Source: Branchiostoma floridae (Eukaryota > Chordata > Leptocardii > Amphioxiformes > Branchiostomatidae). Taken from it: 64,000 nucleotides of DNA. Shown in pieces: positions 55,386 through 64,000 of the stretch. The stretch spans positions 1,600,632-1,664,631 of the forward strand of contig NC_049995.1 in the NCBI RefSeq assembly GCF_000003815.2, given 5' to 3'. Numbering within the stretch: the stretch's first letter is position 1; every line of letters begins with the position of its first letter. Made by a program: the position numbers and the translations under genes. A model generated the notes under the pieces. The model did no database searches. It saw nothing but the letters and a program-made list of their open reading frames with translations, and was not told where the DNA came from.

Positions 55386-55672
55386 CTAGTTAAATGTACT
55401 TTAAATGTACCTTAAATATATACTTTTTACAAAATGTACCAGACTTCTAGACTGAGTACTTACAAAATTAGAGTCCTTTCTAATGTTTAATCAATAACTG
55501 ATGCATTGATTGTTACTTCAAACAGGCAGACATCAATCATATTAGTGAAAAGCCTTATGAAATCCCATTACTACTATACTACAGTAAGTGTTCCATATTA
55601 TGTAGTTTATATACAGCACACAAACATCACGCAAAAATTAGCCATTCTTGACTCAAACGTCAAATGGTACGT

Positions 55673-56057
55673 CTACAATATGCAATAGAATGGATCTTTC
55701 ATGTTCTTGTCTCCGTTCTCTGCGGAAGTTTGTACTTGTTCCTTTTCCTGAGTTTTGAAGTCTGTCCAACTGTCGCGGCTCTTGGTCATCTGGCGTGTAT
55801 CTTCTTCTATCAGGTCATCAGAGCTCCGCGTGCGTGGGGAAGGTAAGATGGCATTACGTTTGTTTTTCTCCTTTTTCCAGCCTATGTAGTCCTTGAATTG
55901 CTTCACCATGAAGTCCACAATCTCGTGGTCGTTTGACTGTTTCTCGATGTTGGCTTTAACGCTCTCGAAGCTGTCCATCAGGATCGCCACAAAGGTGAAG
56001 ACGAGGATGCAGCTGGACGTCACCACGTACGTGAACCAGATCGCCGGCCCAAGGAAC
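55673..56057 (-). CDS. Polycystin exon 8: S6 and C-terminus
   Basis: Acceptor TTCTCAG|GTTCCTT, phase 2 in, stop TAG 55673-55675. S6 CILVFTFVAILMDSFESVKA, then NDHEIVDFMVKQFKDYIGWK and a charged tail ending in FYCIL. No EF-hand or long coiled coil as in human PKD2. Confidence 0.92.
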
Positions 56058-59000
56058 CTGAGAAGAGGTAAGATCAGCATGAGATGAGGTAAGAGATGAG
56101 ATGACTTAACAAGTTGGAGCATAAAGGAAAAAATGTACAAGTAGTGTTTCACATACTGCATTACTGGATGCTGTCACTTCATAAGCAAATATCAATTCAA
56201 CATCGTTGCTTCGTGTTTAATATTACAATGAAAAGAAAAGACTTTACCGACAACTCCAAGGGAAACGCTTTACACAATATTCAACATTTGTAACTTTCTA
56301 TCGTCAATGCACAAGATTTGAATATGATAATGTCATAAAGGCCTTGTGGACAAGATTAAGTCATATTAGCGCCCTGTTTGACGGTATGGCCTTCAAAAAA
56401 CTTTATGTATTCTTCTCTGTTGAGGAGAGGCATTCACGGCACCACAAAGAAACTATGAAGACAACACTCAATTCTATTTTGAAAATGCACATTTGAACAA
56501 TGTTAGCCGTCCCTCACCAGTGTCCGTCCCAGAACTCGCTGAAGTCAAACTCTCCCAACTGGATGTTCCACAACGTCTTCAGGCAGGCCAGGAATGTGCC
56601 GAAGCTAGCTGACGTGTTTCCGAGGACGAAGAACAAAGCTTGTGCGAACGCCATGATGACAACGATGTAGATCACGATGAAACCCAACACTTTTGGTGCG
56701 GCGTGTTTGATAGTGTCACCGATAAGCGACATCCGACGGTTGAAGCGGAGAAGCTTGACAAACTTTGCGATGACGAGAGTGACGATGATGGCGATGACGT
56801 ACCCGTACACAGCGTCCCAGAACGCCGCTTCACTAGTGGTGGAAGGTAACAAACATATACAGTTCCCTCTGTGAGGAGGCTTGGTCATATTAGAAAGTTA
56901 AAGGAGCACACATTCTCAAACAAGAGACAATCAACAGTCTTATAAGACTACAACTAAAGTACAAGCTCCATCAAATAGTGGGGCAGTCATAAAATATTTG
57001 CAGCTCCTTATGCTCTGTCTTTTTTTTTACAGGGAAGGCCTGATTTATCTAGAACACGTCGTAAGGCGTGGTCCTAAGTAAAGTAGAGGTTGGCTTAGAC
57101 AATACTATGCGAACATTTGAAATAGTATATCCTTGAGATCCTTCAGTCCTAGTCATGATACAAAAAGCTTGAAGCAATTAAGCCGCCAACTGGTACAAAT
57201 ATATGAATTGAGTCCACAACCAACCTGTAGTTAACGAATCTGCCGGGGTTGCTCCTGCGATAGGCCGTTATCCTGTCAGTAATGACCATGCGCCACGCGA
57301 ACAGACAGACGGCACACACAGACAGCCAGGCCACCGCCAACTCCACCCAGTTCCAGAATTCACCGAAATACTTACATTTCTTCTGGCGAAGCTCTTTCAC
57401 TGAGAAAAGAGAGTAATTTTGTCGTCGGTTTGAAGTGCCCCACACAATGATAAAGATTGATGTTAATTGAACAACGATGATGACATCCGTAAATAGTTTC
57501 ATCAGGTTGGTAGATCAATCGAACAAAGTCTTCTTCGTTTCACAACCTTCCTTTTTATTCTTCCATAGACGTTTCGGCGACTGTCACCTTCATCAGAACA
57601 AAATGAAACATACTAACGTTATCGGTGCGATATGAACTATACAATCAGTGCAATCCGAACTTAACGTATTGTATTGTGACGTAATTACTTGACATAGAAT
57701 GTTCTCTCATATGATTACTTGACATGAAATGCTGAAGAATACAGAGAAGAAGAAACAAGAAGAAACGTCCAGAAACGTCCAGAGGTATAGTGACACTCCC
57801 ATACATAAAAGGAGTTACAGAGCCATTCGAGATAATATTCCGACGGCAAGATCACTACAGCAGTAAAACCCAAAACCACCTTGAGGAGACTTTTAGTCTA
57901 TCGATATCCCAAAGACTTCGAAAAATTAGAAGACGCTGTAAAAACAGATTGTTTGTATATAATTCCATGTAAAAGTTGTAGCAAAGTATATATTGGGGAG
58001 ACAGGAAGAACATTTGGCACTAGATTAGAAGTACACAGAAAGGAGGCTACAAATGTTGAAGGAAGAAAGTACACTAGGGCACAGAAGAAAGAAGCAGAGA
58101 AAGAGGAAACAACTCAGCGGTGACGGACCACATTGCAAGAAATAACTGTGTAATAGATTGGGAGGGGGCAAAGGAAAGAGAGGACAACAAATACACACGT
58201 TTGGTCAAGGAAGCCATCTGGATCAGAAAATCTACAGCAGTGATGAATAGAGACGTGCCATGGATCAATGAATACTGTTTTCGCTCTTTTGTTTACGTAG
58301 AACGCTATGTGCAATTTTGAAAACAACAACATCAAATTTATTACACGTACGATAGACAGCATAGATCGCACGACTCTGGTTTCAAAGAGATTGTTCCAAA
58401 GCCCATACCCTCCGTTGTGCGAAAGGCTACCGACAGAAAAGTTTTCTAGTCGCTATATGTGAGATGCTTTTAGATACAAAATGTATAATTATTCAATTAC
58501 ACACGCGTGCGCGCATGCATGCCATGCACACACACATAAATGGACTCTTAGATAATTACATCTTAATGGCTTTTATGAATATTATGATCTTTAGAAACGG
58601 CTCTCTGTTAGTAAATCAAGTGGTATAACGTTTTGTGACGTAACACCAACTAAAAAAACCTTCTGACCTTCCCGGTACAGGTAGAAGAGCAGCATGATGA
58701 CGTAGAGAATCTCACACGCCATGATGTAGAGCGTGTACTGGGACGTGTAGTTGTACAGGCGTACAGTCTGGATGTCTGCCCGCGGAAACACGCCTCCCGA
58801 CACGGGCAGCTCAAGGGCGAGTGTCACCACCGAAAACAGGTTGACGTAAGCGTTGTAAATGGTGAACTCGACGAGAACGGTGCGCGTGTTGTCGTCGATC
58901 CACATGTTGTTCTTCAAGTCCTGGATAATGGCGACGCTTTCTGCTGGGTTGGTGCTGAGTTCTGCTACATAGCCACCGCCTGCATACAGAGCAAAGCTAC

Positions 59001-62000
59001 CCCAGAATGGGTAGCCTAGGGAAATAATATGTAGCACTTGTAAGTAAAAAAGAATCACTAAAATCCTGTTTAATCATATCTGACCAGTTTACTAGTTAAC
59101 TTGTAACCTCTTCCAATCATTCCTCCTGTATTGCATCCTCTGCTCAGGGCTTTGAACAGTCGATGTGGGAATGTGTAGAGAACGCTGTACTTTTTGTAAA
59201 GTTTCATCTTGTAAAAAAGTATATGTATATGATTACAATGAAATGTTGAAAATAGCATTTCAGTTTTACAATGCATTTGTTCGATCACTCGGCTGAAAAA
59301 AATAATACAAAAAAGACAATCCCTACCTATCGTCTCTACATTTTTTTCAGGACCGTAACTGGAAACACAAATATTTTTCCTAACCTAACAGCATAATGAA
59401 GACCCTCAGTGGTTACATGTATGTCATGCCTTCTCTGTAATAGTTGGACTTGCTTTTGCTGTTGCTGTTTCACTTCTGGACAGAAATCAGATTACAATTT
59501 TGACTTTGATAGAAAATATATGGGTACTCGCTGATATTCATATTGATATTCAACTGAAACAAGAGTCCCATAGTCCTCGGTGAAGTAATACTGGTGTTTG
59601 CGGCGTGGCTTGAGTGTTTGATACCCTCTTAACTACAGACTACCGACATGCCAAATGCCAAATGTCAAAAGGATCCTGATTTATAGTTGCAAAGGAACAA
59701 ATCCAAACGCAAATATCAAAGAAGATTTTTCTCATAGATTATGTAAATGAGGCCCTGATTTGCATCTAAGAATGATCAAATTCATACGAATGCAGCAATG
59801 GGATCGTGAGATGCAGTTGCGAACGTACACACATTGCCACCTACAATACTCACATATACACACATGGCCACCTACAATACTCACATATACACACATGGCC
59901 ACCTACAATACTCCTTCAGGAGGTTACCATCCTTCCCGGAGGTATTACAGAGCTATTGAAAATTGATCAGCCCAGCTGATGTACTGTTACACGTGTAGGC
60001 TCGTACCGTTTAGCGCTGAAGATGTCTGATAGACCCAGGGAGATGTTTGGTTGACGACGGCGTTGTTCATAGGACTGGTGTCTTCATTCTCCCAACTATA
60101 CTCTACGTTACAGTCGTCAAGAACGCCAGCAACTCGGGGGGACATGTTGCACACAGCATCTGCATGTTAAAAACAAAGCGTCATGTAAAACCTGTCCTAC
60201 TAATTGTTGTAGTTGAGAAGTACGGTCCAACACGCAGTTTTCATGTTGTATGTCGGATATGCATCATTCGGTAGCATTATATCTGGTATGCTTCATGAGT
60301 CATAACTCTTTTTCTAAAAGTCAGTGTCAAGGCACATCTATTGAATCTAGTTATGTGGCACTTCTATTCCGACGGACGAACAAGATTGAATCTAGTTATG
60401 TGGCACTTCTACGTGGCATTATCTTAATTTCAGCCCGTCAAATCAAATCGTGACATTTATCGTAATAGCCTAAATTCCTTCAGAAAAATGGACACTACAC
60501 TTTTGAACGCCCATTCCTCCAGCGACTTGTCATCTAAGCCACAACATCTAACAATCTTCAGCCTTCAATTCGATGGTAAATAATCGCAGCTTGGTAGGGT
60601 TGTTCTCAGTTTTAACTTGTTTGCAGTTTGTAAATCCGCGCGGCGGACCATCACTTCCGTCCAAGGGTTTAGGCAATGAGTAATGACGACCAACAGGCAA
60701 CACGCTCAACATGCAAAATATCCATGTGCTGCTCGAGATATAAGGCTCGGCTCCCTAGGCCTAGCACGTGCACGTTAATGTGGGTCACGCTGTAGCTGTG
60801 TCACGCTGTAGCTGTCGAAAAGGCCGTAGTATTCCAGTAATGGCCGATAACGACGTCGACACTCTGAACACAATACTTTTTACTTTTTCAGCTGGAGAGC
60901 CCGGGAGCCCTGGAAGCACTGCGCTGATGCGCTGATGATTTCAACTAGGCTCCTTGCAGGAGGCGGCGGCAATTATTTTGGGGAGCGATGATTCGCGATT
61001 TTCAACTTATGGGCCAGGTTCTTATTACAGGAATATCGTGTTTAAAGGACATTCCCAGTATAACAATCTGGCCCAAAATCGCGAAGAAGCGTTCTCCATC
61101 CCCTTAAACTTCTCCATCCCCTTAAACGTCCCAAGACGCCTGCGAAGGCGGCCAGTTCTCGGAGCCTGGTCACCCCCACCAGGTAGTGGACGTGCCCAGC
61201 CGTGAAGGCGCTGTTGCTGACGGTGTCGCCGTTGTACCAGGTCTCCGTCAGGCCGGGGATCAGACCCTCCTCCAGCCAGGTCCAGAAGTCATCCAGCTCT
61301 CCAATCTGTACATGTACATTCAGGACGAAATGGTCCAAGTTGAACTATTAGGTACACGTATATTGTTGTTGATAGATATTGTTGATAAATATTGTTGCAG
61401 ATTTCATTGTAGATACTTTGTACACTATCTTTCATCATGCATATATAATAGTTTTTTTTTTTAAATTCCATTTGAATTGTCTCTGTTTTTTTTTCATCAG
61501 GGCTAGCCCTTTGTAACAGCCCTTGGCAAAATTATTCCATCATTGTTCTTAAGTTATATATCTACCTATGGTAAACAGTGAGATCCAAAACTACACCTTT
61601 CTGGTGTCCTCACCATTTCATTTTTATTTCCTATTGTTACACCTGCACCTGGCACATACATTGTATCTCAATGTGTATATAATGGTTCACACCATACAGA
61701 GGTGACAGCGATGGTCACAGTTGCTCTTTTTTGCTCCTTGGAAGATTTTGACCAGAATGCCCCAGCAGTTCTAAAGCAAGCTGCTAGAGGGCCCAAACAT
61801 ACAACACTTCTTCCTTACACCACAAGCTATGTGCCACCAAAAAATTAAGACCATATCATATCCATGTCAAAAGATACAAAAATCCAAGTTCTGTTGCAGT
61901 ACCAAGGTCACACACCAGGGGATCCAAAATTGACTTTGACCTTCGTCTTCCAAACACATACCCAAATACCAAATATCATTACAATCCATCAACAGGTTCT

Positions 62001-63635
62001 AAAGTTATGCTGACCACAAATATGTGGAAACACAAACAGACACACACACAGACACACCAAAAACTATACTTCCATTTTTCATGGAGGTAAATATCATCGC
62101 AATCACATGTTCTGTTCTGGAGATATAGCACTGGAAACGACCCTTCCACACACTCCCATGCTACTGAAAACTCAAAACACATGTTACAGCTGCTAGCTGT
62201 CCCCAAGGAGGTTGAGACAGAGGGAATGAGGCCAGATCACTCCATATCAGGAAAAGGGGTGTAAATATTCTTTTTAAACGAACCACAAAACAACAGCAAA
62301 CTTCTAATCTACTTAATAGCACAATAGGTCACACACTCTATACCCATAGCAAAGGAAATCGCAATCCATCCAGAGGTTCTAAAGATATAGGTCCGGAATC
62401 ACAAAGATCCCTACCAGAAACAGTACATGCTTTTTTCAAGCATGTAATAAATATATAGGTACACGTAACCATGTATATGTCAATGCCCTCACATTCTGGA
62501 AGGACAAGATTACAAACTATTGAAGCAAAATATATACATCATGTTAGATATGAAGCCAAACCAGGCATGGTATTCGGTATGCAAGTGACTAATGTGTAGA
62601 CTAATGCTTCAGGTCAAATGTAGTCAAATCATATAGAATCATAACGGTACATTCTGGTAGGAAAAATGGCGTCACGTCAAACTCTGCAGCTCTTACCTCT
62701 TCAAAACCATCGTCCTCAGTAGGCGGGGCCAGGAAGATCTCTCTGACGTCATTGTTCTGGTAGAAGGCGGATTCGGACCTGTGGCCGTTAGCAACGGAAA
62801 CAACGACCCACACGAACAGGAGATAGAAGATAACCTCCACCATCACAGAGTACATCTGACGTTGTTTGGAGCGCAGCTCGCGGGCCGCAGCCAGTTTCTG
62901 TGGGTCGGCCAGGGGTGGCTTTGGGCGTTCGATGTTGGCGTCCTGAAATATGGTATAATTTGTACAAGTTCTTGTTCTTGTTCTTGTAATGATACTGGGC
63001 AACACCCCTAGTTTGTTGGGGCAAACCACCCAGGGCGTAGTGCTGTTGTGTTATTGGCTGTTCCTCAGAACAGGTTGTCTTTTTCATTGGCTTTCGATGT
63101 AACTTATTGACATATCATTATTGACTTATCATGACTAAGTTGCCTGCCGAGTATTTCCATGTACATGAAATATGCCGCAAGGTCTTTACAACTGGTGAAC
63201 TCAAAGCGAGTACCAAAACGGGTGATAAAATAATGCCAATACCAAATGGTGCAAATTCAAGTTATTCTAATGCTGGTGTTATCTATATGGATCGACATGA
63301 TACATATTCACTCATACACATTGAAAACAATTATTCCTGACAGATAAGTTCTAGAGATATCAATGGTAGCATTTGCCAATGAATAAACTAAAGAAATGAA
63401 TATCATTAAGTGTGTTTACGCTAGAAGCTCTGCAGATTTTCAGATTACCTAGTAGTGCTGCGTTTAGATGGCAAGAAAGATTGCGGATTAGATCTACAAA
63501 TATTTCACATTCCACGCATTCCAGGCGATTGTTTCCACCTACCTGCCCAGCTGACATGTGCAGATATTCTTCATTGTCTCGGAGCCTTGCTGCCACGGCG
63601 TCATCGTCCCCGGTGTCTACACTCTGGTCAGGCAT
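55673..63635 (-). CDS. Polycystin family channel (PKD1-like C-terminal half or short PKD2-like), 8 exons
   Basis: Exons high to low: 63635-63543, 62942-62697, 61305-about 61128, 60159-60007, 59015-58668, 57399-57225, 56832-56518, 56057-55673. Joined about 1893 nt, 630 aa. Order: S1 (MYSVMVEVIFYLLFVWVVVS), polycystin/TOP domain (LDDFWTWLEEGLIPGL, AVCNMSPRVAGVLDDCNVEYSW), S2 (LYIMACEILYVIMLLFYLY), S3 (FWNWVELAVAWLSVCAVCLF), S4 (YGYVIAIIVTLVIAKFVKLL), S5 (VLGFIVIYIVVIMAFAQALF), pore (FGTFLACLKTLWNIQLGEFDF), S6 (WFTYVVTSSCILVFTFVAIL). Polycystins are cation-channel subunits, often ciliary. The S1 approach (ELRSKQRQMY) is more PKD1-like. Met at 63635 may be internal; PLAT and S1-S5 of the PKD1 N-half could lie beyond the window. 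Confidence 0.9.
56518..56832 (-). CDS. Polycystin exon 7: S4, S5 and pore
   Basis: Acceptor CCACTAG|TGAAGC, donor CACTG|GTGAGG, 315 nt. Contains KFVKLLRFNRRMSLIGDTIK and the pore loop ending LGEFDFSEFW, against LGD-x-x-F in PKD2-type filters. Confidence 0.94.
57225..57399 (-). CDS. Polycystin exon 6: S3
   Basis: Acceptor CTTTTCTCAG|TGAAAG, donor CTACAG|GTTGGT, 175 nt. KELRQKKCKYFGEFWNWVEL and RITAYRRSNPGRFVNY, a typical S2-S3 linker and S3. Confidence 0.92.
57568..57596 (-). ncRNA. Hammerhead-ribozyme-like core
   Basis: Minus strand reads CTGATGAAGGTGACAGTCGC CGAAACGTC: the conserved CUGAUGA and GAAA core boxes separated by a segment able to form stem II (GGUG/CGCC with a U-G pair). Penelope-like elements are known to carry hammerhead motifs, and such an element lies 200 bp away, but on the opposite strand. 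Helices I and III were not resolved, so catalytic competence is unproven. Confidence 0.5.
57780..58320 (+). mobile_element. Penelope-like element fragment (GIY-YIG end), frameshifted
   Basis: Three consecutive frames give LPYIKGVTEPFEIIFRRQDH, then AVKTDCLYIIPCKSCSKVYI GETGRTFGTRLEVHRKEA, then TDHIARNNCVIDWEGAK and KEAIWIRKSTAVMNRDVPW. C-x-x-C-x(3)-YIGETGR is the GIY-YIG nuclease of Penelope-like elements. Frameshifts near 57890 and 58110 show it is dead. It sits in polycystin intron 5. Confidence 0.85.
58668..59015 (-). CDS. Polycystin exon 5: end of TOP domain and S2
   Basis: Acceptor TTTCCCTAG|GCTACC, donor CGGGAAG|GTCAGA, 348 nt, phase 1. GYPFWGSFALYAGGGYVAEL, RTVLVEFTIYNAYVNLFSVV, LYIMACEILYVIMLLFYLYR. 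YxGGGYVxxL is a polycystin motif. Confidence 0.94.
59826..59912. repeat. Triplicated 30-bp CACATGGCCACCTACAATACTCACATATAC
   Basis: Three head-to-tail copies in polycystin intron 4, nearly identical. Confidence 0.9.
60007..60159 (-). CDS. Polycystin exon 4: TOP domain cysteines
   Basis: Acceptor ACATGCAG|ATGCTG, donor AAACG|GTACGA, 153 nt, phase 1. AVCNMSPRVAGVLDDCNVEY and SPWVYQTSSALNG match the polycystin loop with its conserved Cys pair and WxY. Confidence 0.92.
61128..61305 (-). CDS. Polycystin exon 3: start of TOP domain
   Basis: Acceptor TGTACAG|ATTGGAG. IGELDDFWTWLEEGLIPGLT, WYNGDTVSNSAF, YLVGVTRLRELAAF. The 3' edge is uncertain: GT at 61127 (GGGAC|GTTTAA) or a GC donor at 61139 (GCAG|GCGTCT); both keep phase 1. 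Confidence 0.85.
61690..62460 (-). repeat. Dispersed repeat sequence in polycystin intron 2
   Basis: GCTGCTAGAGGGCCCAAACA, ACCACAAGCTATGTGCCACC and repeated CAATCCATC(A/C)A(C/G)AGGTTCTAAA modules relate it to 28900-29720. ACAGACACACACACAGACAC runs occur near the middle. Confidence 0.6.
62697..62942 (-). CDS. Polycystin exon 2: S1
   Basis: Acceptor ATATTTCAG|GACGCC, donor GAAGAG|GTAAGA, 246 nt, phase 0. DPQKLAAARELRSKQRQMYS then S1 and SAFYQNNDVREIFLAPP. Confidence 0.93.
63543..63635 (-). CDS. Polycystin first visible exon
   Basis: Donor GGGCAG|GTAGGT, phase 0. SVDTGDDDAVAARLRDNEEY, LHMSAGQ, an acidic stretch before S1. The ATG at 63635 is preceded in frame by a stop, so it could initiate; alternatively CTGACCAG|AGTGTAG is an acceptor and the exon is internal. 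Confidence 0.75.
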
Positions 63636-63639
63636 GTCA

Positions 63640-64000
63640 AAACACGTTTAGACAAGGACATACATGTATACATTCATCATTCATAGTATGGGTAGTTTGC
63701 GTCGAAAAGTTCATCTTAAGCGGAGCGATTATGTCACCTATGTAGCAGTTCGCACACGTGCTAAGATTTATGTAAACGCTGTTGAAACGGCGTCTATTTT
63801 TCTGGCTTGGACATGTATGCCGTATGCCAGGTGGGAGAATTCCCAGGGACCACCTGTACAGTCAACTAACCATCGAGACAAGAGCACGTAGTCGTCCCCA
63901 CCTGCGGTTCACGGATGTTAAAAGTGACATAAAATAACATACCAAAAACTATACATAACTGCACTATCAAAAAGATACCCTTTGGGCGAAAGTGATTTAG
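63640..64000. other. Edge of window, no firm feature
   Basis: On the minus strand AACCGCAG|GTGGGGACGA at about 63905 is an acceptor-like site followed by about 35 open codons, but they do not resemble a polycystin segment. Confidence 0.3.

Noticed and set aside
63860-63905. Additional upstream polycystin exon
   Set aside because: An acceptor-like site is followed by an open frame, but it lacks polycystin-like residues and a convincing donor with matching phase.

Overview
The window is eukaryotic. Its protein-coding genes are split into short exons with GT/AG boundaries, introns are long, and AATAAA signals follow two of the genes. The gene families (RLBP1/alpha-TTP-like CRAL-TRIO, BTB-BACK-Kelch, polycystin channel) are metazoan. 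With the exceptional load of minisatellites, short foldback elements, a Penelope-like element and decayed LINEs, the best guess is an invertebrate deuterostome such as amphioxus (Branchiostoma). That species call is inference, not read from a marker. Two N-runs (11209-11308 and 49725-50035) are assembly gaps.

Three genes are well supported. (1) The last three exons of a CRAL-TRIO lipid-transfer protein lie on + at 491-2366, with the 5' part outside the window. (2) A complete BTB-BACK-Kelch gene lies on + at 23152-36324. It has ten exons, every intron phase agrees, and the spliced CDS is 1821 nt for a predicted 606 aa. (3) The channel half of a polycystin lies on - at 55673-63635. It has eight exons covering the polycystin (TOP) domain, S1-S6 and the pore; further upstream exons may lie beyond the right edge. 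Weaker single-exon or two-exon candidates are listed at low confidence (5.8-6.2, 18.1-20.7, 40.1, 42.1, 42.6, 48.0 and 50.5 kb).

Layout: 0-3 kb CRAL-TRIO exons between minisatellites. 3-18 kb is almost gene-free, with foldback elements, tandem repeats, an RT remnant and a 141-bp inverted-repeat pair. 18.5-20.3 kb is a 183-bp satellite. 20.8-23 kb holds TIR elements. 23.1-36.4 kb is the Kelch gene. 36.4-42 kb holds nested transposons. 41.9-48.6 kb is an unusual block flanked by two identical 100-bp TATA/CCAAT promoter-like segments, containing a roughly 2-kb GT-rich array. 48.6-55.6 kb holds dispersed repeats and a LINE inserted into a minisatellite. 55.7-63.9 kb is the polycystin gene, with a Penelope-like fragment and a hammerhead-like core in one intron.

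The most striking observation is in the Kelch gene. Two exons (BTB exon 3 and Kelch exon 9) are each preceded by a tandem array whose unit is the exon's own 3' splice site plus the head of the exon: 24 units of about 93 bp and about 16 units of 50 bp. In the first array every junction but one reads AG|GTGAGT, which is both a 3' splice site and a consensus 5' splice site. Reading any upstream copy into the next gives an early stop. The gene therefore carries dozens of decoy or possibly recursive splice sites. A third array (43.6-45.6 kb) repeats donor-like CAG|GTAAGT and CAG|GCAAGT about 26 times.
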